From contig CAIMDR010000655.1 of assembly GCA_903839795.1 (NCBI GenBank), positions 1-5,302 on the forward strand: a DNA stretch of 5,302 nucleotides. The letters run 5' to 3'. Shown piece after piece: positions 1-3,973 of the stretch. The notes beneath the pieces were generated by a model, which was not told the origin of the DNA, did not search any database, and saw nothing but the letters and a program-made list of their open reading frames with translations. The stretch comes from an uncultured Methylococcaceae bacterium (GTDB taxonomy: Bacteria > Pseudomonadota > Gammaproteobacteria > Methylococcales > Methylomonadaceae). The position numbers and the translations under genes are program-made. The stretch's first letter is position 1. Every line of letters starts with the position of its first letter.

Positions 1-600
1 AAATATTCCAGTTACGATTTATTAATGGAAGATGTGCCGGCGGCAGAAGCAGTTATTCATGTGCCAACCATCGGCTTTTCGGTGATTCCCGGTAATGCTG
101 ACCTGACGGCCGCCGAGGTAAAATTAATTCATGCCGATCGCAAAGAATTGCGACTTGCCGATGCATTAAAGCCGATAAAATCAGATTACGATTACATTCT
201 GATAGATTGTCCGCCGTCTTTAAATATGCTGACTTTAAACGCAATGGTGGCAGCAGACAGCTTGTTGATACCTATGCAATGCGAGTATTACGCACTGGAA
301 GGCTTGTCTGCACTGATGAGTACGCTGCACAACATTCAAAATTCGGTCAATCCGGATTTACATCTGGAAGGTATTTTAAGAACCATGTATGACGATAGAA
401 ACCGTCTGACCAAAGACGTTTCCGAGCAACTGATCCGGTATTTTGGCGATAAGGTATTTAGAACCTGTATTCCAAGAAATATTCGTTTAGCGGAAGCGCC
501 CAGTCATGGTTTGCCCGCACTAATCTATGATAAATCATCACGGGGAACTATCGCCTATATTGCGCTGGCGGGTGAAATGATCAGAAAAGATCAGGCATGA
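1..600 (+). CDS. parA: ParA/Soj-family chromosome partitioning ATPase, 5' end outside the window
   Basis: This is the C-terminal 199 residues of a ParA/Soj (MinD-like deviant Walker) ATPase; the reading frame is open from base 1, so the P-loop (KGGxGKT) lies off the left edge. Visible family marks are the Walker B/switch II stretch YDYILIDCPPSLNMLTLNA (near 186-243), the segment around PMQCEYYALEGLS, and the C-terminal signature IPRNIRLAEAPSHGLPALIYD followed by SRGTIAYIALAGEMI, typical of chromosomal Soj proteins. ParA binds nucleoid DNA as an ATP dimer, and ParB stimulates its ATPase, which moves ParB-bound origin regions. The next gene overlaps its stop codon by ATGA (597-600), so the two are probably translationally coupled. 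Nothing in the visible part looks damaged. A plasmid ParA is less likely, given the Soj-like C-terminus and the ParB type that follows. Confidence 0.95.
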   Translation, partial: KYSSYDLLMEDVPAAEAVIHVPTIGFSVIPGNADLTAAEVKLIHADRKELRLADALKPIKSDYDYILIDCPPSLNMLTLNAMVAADSLLIPMQCEYYALEGLSALMSTLHNIQNSVNPDLHLEGILRTMYDDRNRLTKDVSEQLIRYFGDKVFRTCIPRNIRLAEAPSHGLPALIYDKSSRGTIAYIALAGEMIRKDQA

Positions 601-1043
601 GTATAAAAAAACGTGGGTTGGGTCGGGGGCTTGAAGCTTTGTTGGGTAATGCTTCTTCTCCGGAAGAAAAACAACCACCACTGCAAACGTTGCCGATTAA
701 CACCCTCCAGAAGAGTAATCATCTGTCATCCGTTGCTTCGGATTTAGATGAGCAACAGGGAGTAACCCCTGTTGTAACAATGCCGGATACCTTTGAGTCT
801 GTTGTCACGCAAAAAATTGTCGAAAACAGTGCTGAGATAATCACTATGGAAGACAGTTGGCAGGCCGGACGGTTAGCCGGTTTACAAGAATTGCCTGCGG
901 TTCTTAAAGAAAGGAATGAGCGAGAGGCGCTAGCAATTGCGCTAATCGAAACCCTGCAACAAGAAAATCTTAATCTGGTACAAGAAGCTGAAGATTTAAA
1001 AAAATTGATTGATGAATTTGAAGCTATGGTTCGCCGACTTTAA
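597..1043 (+). CDS. Truncated, divergent ParB paralog (N-terminal domain only)
   Basis: A 148-residue protein clearly derived from ParB by comparison with the full parB 100 bp downstream. Residues 1-38 keep the KRGLGRGLEALLG peptide, which in ParB proteins contacts ParA. Residues 42-78 are unrelated or strongly diverged where ParB has its QPRQ...GIIQPIVV segment. Residues 79-141 align again; residues 94-142 match ParB in about 29 of 49 positions by hand count. The ParB GERRWR nucleotide-binding motif reads MEDSWQ here, and the ENIQR motif reads ETLQQ. The protein stops where the ParB helix-turn-helix would begin, so it has no DNA-binding or C-terminal dimerisation domain. Residues 117-148 form a plausible coiled coil. 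The start overlaps the parA stop (ATGA) with only a weak upstream purine stretch, which suggests translational coupling. The frame is intact with no internal stop. It may be a functional regulator or a decaying duplicate; the function is unknown. Confidence 0.85.
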   Translation: MSIKKRGLGRGLEALLGNASSPEEKQPPLQTLPINTLQKSNHLSSVASDLDEQQGVTPVVTMPDTFESVVTQKIVENSAEIITMEDSWQAGRLAGLQELPAVLKERNEREALAIALIETLQQENLNLVQEAEDLKKLIDEFEAMVRRL

Positions 1044-1143
1044 ATTAAGATGATTTGTTTAAAACAATAAATGACTTCCAATAAAACATTGCGGGGCTTT
1101 GCGCTATTTTCCTCGCGGGTTAGTTAATTAATAAAGAGAAAAA
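1044..1143 (+). other. Spacer between the ParB paralog and parB
   Basis: This 100-bp gap holds a 6-bp inverted repeat TTGTTT-A-AAACAA (1055-1067), a short open frame (1071-1127) whose first codons resemble the parB start, and a purine-rich stretch AAAGAG (1133-1138) five bases before the parB ATG that probably serves as its ribosome binding site. No convincing sigma-70 promoter or U-tailed hairpin was seen, so parB is probably read from the parA transcript. Confidence 0.5.
1071..1127 (+). pseudogene. Possible remnant of a third parB 5' end
   Basis: An 18-codon open frame begins MTSNK and continues TLRGFALF before a stop; parB begins MSSNKRGLGRGLDALL. The DNA is similar too: ATGACTTCCAATAAAA against ATGTCTTCAAACAAAC. 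After a gap of about 9 bases, CGGGGCTTTGCGCT resembles CGGGGTCTTGATGC in parB and CGGGGGCTTGAAGC in the paralog. No Shine-Dalgarno precedes it. It could be the scar of a tandem parB duplication, but the stretch is short enough for chance to remain possible. Confidence 0.3.
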
Positions 1144-1998
1144 ATGTCTTCAAACAAACGCGGATTAGGTCGGGGTCTTGATGCCTTATTAGGCGATGCC
1201 TCCGTTAAAGAGGAAAAACATCATCTGCAAACGCTGCCCATAGAATATTTGCAGCGGGGCAAGTATCAACCGCGTCAGGATATTAATCCTGAAAAATTAC
1301 AGGAACTGGCGGATTCCATCAAGGCGCAAGGCATCATTCAGCCTATTGTAGTGCGCCTGATTGCCTATGAAAAATACGAAATAGTGGCAGGAGAGCGTCG
1401 CTGGCGAGCAGCACAAATGGCAGGGCTAACCCAAGTGCCGGTAGTTATTAAAGAAATCGATGATCGGGCCGCCATGGCTATTGCGCTGATTGAAAATATT
1501 CAACGCGAAGATCTTAATCCCTTGGAAGAAGCCGAAGCGTTAAAACGCTTGCTTGATGAGTTTGAAATGACGCATCAGCTTATAGCCGAAGCTATTGGCA
1601 AGTCTCGAACAACGGTTACCAATTTATTGCGCTTGATGGACTTGCATCCTGATGTAAAAAAATTATTGCTTACCAATCAATTGGAAATGGGACACGCACG
1701 GGCACTGTTATCCTTGGATGGACTTAAACAAGTAGCCTTAGCCAATAAAGTGGTTAAAGAGGGGCTAACGGTAAGAGCGACGGAACGATTTGTTAAAGAC
1801 AGTCACGCCGAGCCAAAAATCCACAAAGTTAAGGTCATTGATAATGACACCTTGCGTTTGCAGGATGATTTGACGGCAAAGTTGGGCGCTAAAGTTATTA
1901 TTGACCATAAAGAAAACGGCTCAGGGAAATTAGTCATTGCCTATTCCAGCTTGGATGAACTGGACGGAATTATCGAGCAGCTAAAAACACATCAATAA
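1144..1998 (+). CDS. parB: ParB/Spo0J-family chromosome partitioning protein
   Basis: A 284-residue ParB of normal chromosomal length. Domains in order: the ParA-contacting peptide KRGLGRGLDALLG (5-17); the ParB/Srx N-terminal domain with QPRQ (42-45), GIIQPIVVR (63-71), the CTP-binding GERRWR motif (83-88) and ENIQRED (117-123); the helix-turn-helix and specificity region around HQLIAEAIGKSRTTVTNLLRL (144-164) followed by MGHARALL (182-189); a charged linker (about 216-235); and a C-terminal dimerisation domain ending in LDELDGIIEQL. ParB binds parS centromere sites near the origin, acts as a CTP-dependent sliding clamp and stimulates ParA. The ATG follows AAAGAG with short spacing. It is the last gene of the operon, and a strong terminator lies about 105 bp beyond its stop. 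No complete parS (TGTTTCACGTGAAACA type) was found in the window. Confidence 0.96.
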   Translation: MSSNKRGLGRGLDALLGDASVKEEKHHLQTLPIEYLQRGKYQPRQDINPEKLQELADSIKAQGIIQPIVVRLIAYEKYEIVAGERRWRAAQMAGLTQVPVVIKEIDDRAAMAIALIENIQREDLNPLEEAEALKRLLDEFEMTHQLIAEAIGKSRTTVTNLLRLMDLHPDVKKLLLTNQLEMGHARALLSLDGLKQVALANKVVKEGLTVRATERFVKDSHAEPKIHKVKVIDNDTLRLQDDLTAKLGAKVIIDHKENGSGKLVIAYSSLDELDGIIEQLKTHQ

Positions 1999-2020
1999 AC
2001 AGGACTTTCCTAGCCTGTTT
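1997..2020 (+). terminator. Weak hairpin directly at the parB stop codon
   Basis: A perfect 7-bp inverted repeat AAACAGG (1997-2003) / CCTGTTT (2014-2020) with a 10-base loop overlaps the last two bases of the parB stop. Its only T-tract is the TTT at the end of the stem, so as an intrinsic terminator it would be weak; it may instead protect the 3' end of the transcript. Confidence 0.3.
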
Positions 2021-2099
2021 AACGACGACCCTGCTCGGCGTAATTTCCCTGTTAGCTAAACTTACCTGACAGCGCAGTTAAGTTAAACATAAAAGTCGC

Positions 2100-2612
2100 T
2101 TACAACACGGCGTTTAAATTCTCGTCATCATAAAGCCGTGTTTTTTTCCAGCCAGCAAATTTGTCATCAAAAAATTCAATATCGTTATCAATTGAAACTT
2201 CATAACAAATTCTGAACAGCTTGGCAGTCCGAAACGCATGCAACTCATCATCAGCAGTGACTTTCTCTACATTGCCCACCTGAAAAGTTTTATTTCTGGA
2301 CTTACCTTTGCAAACCCAAAAAACCGTATAACACAGATAATTTTTATCTTTTCTATGATCATATTTGATGGTTCTGGATACGCCGGTAACGCCGGTAGTC
2401 GTTTTGTTTTTGGGCGGCTTAAGAAAGCGGGTTTTACTGCCTTTTAAAACGATCAACATCTGGTCTCGCCAGGTAATGGCCGCATTTAAAGATTTGTTTT
2501 TGTTTCCCCACAATTTATGAGAGAAATAACGACTGCTTTCTTTGCCTCGTCTTACGATACGTACTTGAAAACCAAATATATCTGGTTCAGTTATATGCTT
2601 GTTTTTTGCCAC
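2100..2612 (-). CDS. Putative DNA-binding protein with two AP2-like segments
   Basis: A basic 170-residue protein resembling the small bacterial AP2/integrase-AP2-like family. The first segment (about 14-56) reads FGFQVRIVRRGKESSRYFS, then a WGNKNKSLNAAITWRD stretch, matching the family pattern of a GK-rich three-strand sheet followed by an Ala-rich helix ending in WRD. The second (about 73-138) has TGVTGVSR, a beta-rich YTVFWVCKGKSRNKTFQVG and a helix ELHAFRTAKLFRICYE, the usual AP2 order. The acidic tail has no recognised domain. AP2 folds bind DNA through the sheet; the target and role here are unknown. The start is GTG at 2612-2610 because AAGGAGG (2625-2619) sits six bases upstream; an in-frame TTG at 2630 would place that Shine-Dalgarno inside the gene. 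It stands alone, convergent with parB and divergent from the peroxiredoxin. The family call is from motif memory, not a search. Confidence 0.7.
   Translation of the reverse strand: MAKNKHITEPDIFGFQVRIVRRGKESSRYFSHKLWGNKNKSLNAAITWRDQMLIVLKGSKTRFLKPPKNKTTTGVTGVSRTIKYDHRKDKNYLCYTVFWVCKGKSRNKTFQVGNVEKVTADDELHAFRTAKLFRICYEVSIDNDIEFFDDKFAGWKKTRLYDDENLNAVL
2104..2147 (+). terminator. Intrinsic terminator of the parA-parB operon, inside the convergent gene
   Basis: AACACGGC (2104-2111) pairs perfectly with GCCGTGTT (2135-2142). Allowing one bulged G (2112), TTTA (2113-2116) pairs with TAAA (2131-2134), giving about 12 bp around a 14-base loop. The right arm runs directly into seven Ts (2141-2147) on the + strand, the classic Rho-independent layout. 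It lies about 105 bp past the parB stop and within the last codons of the - strand gene. Read on the - strand, the hairpin is not followed at once by a T-tract, so it is oriented for the parB transcript. Confidence 0.75.
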
Positions 2613-2618
2613 AGAAAA

Positions 2619-2625
2619 CCTCCTT
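2619..2625 (-). promoter_or_regulatory. Consensus Shine-Dalgarno fixing the AP2-like gene start
   Basis: On the - strand AAGGAGG is followed by TTTTCT and then GTG. The perfect match and six-base spacing choose GTG 2612 over the upstream in-frame TTG at 2630, giving a 170-residue product. Confidence 0.85.
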
Positions 2626-2702
2626 GACAAGATCTATATTTTATATGAAGCTGGCAGCAAGACTTTACCGCCCAACTTTAAAGCAATCCTGGAAACTAAA
2701 AG

Positions 2703-2742
2703 TAGCCATAATTTGTAGTCCATTGATTACAAATTATGGCTA
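2703..2742. repeat. 40-bp near-perfect palindrome
   Basis: TAGCCATAATTTGTA (2703-2717) is the exact reverse complement of TACAAATTATGGCTA (2728-2742). The centre also pairs (one G-T wobble, then TC with GA), leaving a four-base loop CATT, so a single strand could form an 18-bp hairpin. On the + strand no T-tract follows; on the - strand CTACTTTTAG follows, only a loose U-rich tail. It ends three bases before a consensus -35 box. It could be a dispersed palindromic repeat, an operator or a - strand terminator. Confidence 0.8.
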
Positions 2743-2745
2743 AAG

Positions 2746-2774
2746 TTGACATAAAAGCAAGTTAAAAATAACAT
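2746..2774 (+). promoter_or_regulatory. Candidate sigma-70 promoter of the peroxiredoxin
   Basis: A perfect -35 box TTGACA (2746-2751) is followed after 17 bases by TAACAT (2769-2774), four of six to TATAAT. It would give a leader of about 115 nt. It directly abuts the 40-bp palindrome, so a protein bound there could affect it. Confidence 0.45.
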
Positions 2775-2789
2775 TAATTATAACAACAC

Positions 2790-2820
2790 TGGACAATTAC
2801 CAACTGGTTCAGTGTAGAAT
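2790..2820 (+). promoter_or_regulatory. Second candidate promoter with overlapping inverted repeat
   Basis: TGGACA (2790-2795, five of six to TTGACA) and TAGAAT (2815-2820, five of six to TATAAT) are separated by 19 bases, longer than ideal. The inverted repeat ACACTG (2786-2791) / CAGTGT (2810-2815), with AC/GT also pairing further in, overlaps the -35 and touches the -10, a layout typical of an operator. No OxyR-type spaced ATAG/CTAT pattern was recognised. Confidence 0.3.
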
Positions 2821-2884
2821 ATGCCGCTAGCACTGAAATAGTGGCTAATAAAAAGTCCATAACCTTTTGCTTTTTCAATATTTT

Positions 2885-2890
2885 TGGAGA
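2885..2890 (+). promoter_or_regulatory. Shine-Dalgarno fixing the peroxiredoxin start
   Basis: TGGAGA lies seven bases (counted from GGAG) before ATG 2897. An in-frame TTG at 2867 would put this site inside the gene and add ten residues absent from the family, so ATG 2897 is preferred. Confidence 0.8.
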
Positions 2891-2896
2891 CAATCA

Positions 2897-3502
2897 ATGA
2901 GCGTATTAGTAGGAAAACAAGCACCTGATTTTACAGTTCCTGCCGTATTGGGCGATGGTCAAATAGTTGATTCATTCTGCTTTTCTGAAACAACCAGCGG
3001 TAAATATGCAGTCGTATTTTTCTACCCGTTAGATTTTACGTTTGTTTGCCCAAGTGAACTGATCGCTTTGGATCATCGTATCGATGAATTTAAAAGTCGT
3101 GGCGTTGAAGTGGTTGCAGTATCTATTGACTCTCATTTTACCCACAATGCATGGCGCAACACACCCATCAATAAAGGCGGTATTGGCCCGGTCCGTTATA
3201 CAATGGCTGCTGATTTAACTCATTCTATCGTAAAAGATTATGATGTTGAGGTGGCGGGTGCCGGTGTTGCGTACCGTGGTTCTTTTCTGATTGATCGTAG
3301 TGGCGTCGTTCGTCATCAAGTTGTTAATGATCTGCCTTTAGGTCGTAATATTGACGAATTAATTCGTGTAGTTGATGCGTTACAATTCCACGAAGAGCAT
3401 GGAGAAGTATGCCCTGCTGGCTGGAACAAAGGCGATAAAGGCATGAATGCAAGCCCGGCGGGCGTTGCAGAATACCTGGATAAAAATGCAGATAAACTGT
3501 AA
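2897..3502 (+). CDS. Typical 2-Cys peroxiredoxin (AhpC/Prx1 type)
   Basis: A 201-residue cytosolic thiol peroxidase that reduces hydrogen peroxide and organic hydroperoxides. The peroxidatic site is P44-L-D-F-T48-F-V-C51-P-S-E (PxxxTxxC), with C51 attacking the peroxide; the resolving cysteine is C172 in GEVCPAGW, which forms an intersubunit disulfide. A third cysteine, C28, is not in a known catalytic position. Other family marks are VSIDSHFTHNAWRNTP, GGIGPVRY, YRGSFLID and VRHQVVNDLPLGRNIDE. It resembles the peroxiredoxin C group of gammaproteobacteria (Vibrio type) more than E. coli AhpC. It has the GGxG element but not the C-terminal YF motif of hyperoxidation-sensitive enzymes, so it is probably robust to high peroxide. 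No reductase gene (ahpF or thioredoxin reductase) adjoins it, so the electron donor is not shown here. It appears monocistronic, with a strong terminator straight after it. Confidence 0.95.
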   Translation: MSVLVGKQAPDFTVPAVLGDGQIVDSFCFSETTSGKYAVVFFYPLDFTFVCPSELIALDHRIDEFKSRGVEVVAVSIDSHFTHNAWRNTPINKGGIGPVRYTMAADLTHSIVKDYDVEVAGAGVAYRGSFLIDRSGVVRHQVVNDLPLGRNIDELIRVVDALQFHEEHGEVCPAGWNKGDKGMNASPAGVAEYLDKNADKL

Positions 3503-3513
3503 TTAAGCGTTAG

Positions 3514-3562
3514 GGCTCAAGGTTCAATGTTAATAATTTAACACTTGAATCTTGAGCCTTTT
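3514..3562 (+). terminator. Intrinsic terminator of the peroxiredoxin gene
   Basis: GGCTCAAG (3514-3521) pairs with CTTGAGCC (3551-3558), followed inward by a G-T wobble and TTCAA/TTGAA; after one bulged base a further short A/T-rich stem closes the hairpin. TTTT (3559-3562) follows on the + strand. It starts 11 bp after the stop and ends 3 bp before the end of the convergent membrane-protein gene. The - strand lacks a U-tail, but the long stem may still limit read-through from that side. Confidence 0.85.
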
Positions 3563-3565
3563 GAC

Positions 3566-3853
3566 TTAGCCCTGATTATTTTTTTCAGCAACATCAGCCA
3601 GCAATTTCTTTCTGACAAAAAAAGCGACGGCAATGGCACAAAGAACGGGGATCTGATTAATCAGAGCAGTAATTAGACTGCCTTTAGCAACGACTCCTGA
3701 AACAACCAGCATCAGCTTGACGCCTCCCCAGGCAAGCCAATAACCGATTAACCCTACGATAGCCCAATTAAAACGATGCTCACCCTTCTCTTTTGCAGTT
3801 AAATAAAACCACACCAGTACAGCAATTCCGGCAAATATAGCTAAAAACGACAT
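3566..3853 (-). CDS. Small three-helix inner-membrane protein of unknown function
   Basis: A 95-residue hydrophobic protein that I do not recognise as a named family. Three likely membrane helices are visible: residues 2-20, 30-56 and 59-80, joined by a charged loop KEKGEHR (21-27) and a short KGS turn. The C-terminus RKKLLADVAEKNNQG is hydrophilic, and its positive charges next to the third helix suggest that end faces the cytoplasm. It has a single cysteine (C72), within the third helix, and no enzyme motif. The ATG (3853) follows AAGGGG (3866-3861) at seven bases. The gene is convergent with the peroxiredoxin, sharing the terminator region, and divergent from the AsmA gene across 120 bp. 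Support for its being real is the good ribosome binding site, coherent membrane topology and the lack of an opposing gene. Confidence 0.75.
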   Translation of the reverse strand: MSFLAIFAGIAVLVWFYLTAKEKGEHRFNWAIVGLIGYWLAWGGVKLMLVVSGVVAKGSLITALINQIPVLCAIAVAFFVRKKLLADVAEKNNQG

Positions 3854-3973
3854 CTTTCCACCCCTTTTTAATTATTATGTTCATTGATTCCGGCTAGAAT
3901 TTAACTAGCAACAGTGTTGCATGATATTCCATAATAGCCAATCATTACACTTTTTTAAAATCAGGAAAGCATT
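3854..3973. other. Divergent intergenic region upstream of the AsmA gene
   Basis: These 120 bp hold the ribosome binding sites of both flanking genes, an inverted repeat GCTAG-N7-CTAGC (3893-3909) and an adjoining 13-bp palindrome GCAACAGTGTTGC (3908-3920). A CATAAT (3930-3935) could be a + strand -10 box but has no good -35 partner, so no promoter is called. Confidence 0.5.
3963..3967 (+). promoter_or_regulatory. Ribosome binding site supporting the GTG start of the AsmA gene
   Basis: AGGAA, seven bases (from AGGA) before GTG 3974. The frame is closed by a TAA at 3956-3958 and has no ATG or other usual start between that stop and the GTG, so GTG 3974 is the only good start before the membrane helix. 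Confidence 0.7.

Larger units (their letters stand above)
2613..2896. other. Divergent intergenic region between the AP2-like gene and peroxiredoxin
   Basis: These 284 bp carry no supported gene. They hold the Shine-Dalgarno of the AP2-like gene, a weak - strand promoter possibility (TTGCTG, 16 bases, TATAGA, roughly 2660-2633), a 40-bp palindrome (2703-2742), two candidate + strand promoters for the peroxiredoxin, and smaller inverted repeats containing CACTG/CAGTG (2786-2815 and 2829-2847). The + strand leader of the peroxiredoxin would be about 70-120 nt. Confidence 0.6.

Noticed and set aside
53..392. Short open frames overlapping parA in other frames
   Set aside because: They lie inside conserved ParA coding sequence, show no family features and are explained as shadows.
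597..1043. Reading the ParB paralog as a sequencing-error frameshift of a full parB
   Set aside because: A complete parB follows separately, the paralog differs throughout its length, and the sequence after its stop does not continue the helix-turn-helix in any frame.
1055..1067. TTGTTT-A-AAACAA as a parS centromere site
   Set aside because: It has the outer TGTTT/AAACA halves of parS but lacks the central CACGTG-like core and has the wrong total length, so it is a simple A/T-rich inverted repeat on this evidence.
2238..2447. A 69-codon + strand frame opposite the AP2-like gene
   Set aside because: It is antisense to a gene with a consensus Shine-Dalgarno and recognisable motifs, and has no start signal of its own.
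2786..2870. OxyR binding site upstream of the peroxiredoxin
   Set aside because: No run of ATAG/CTAT elements with 7-base spacing could be found; only an isolated ATAG is present.
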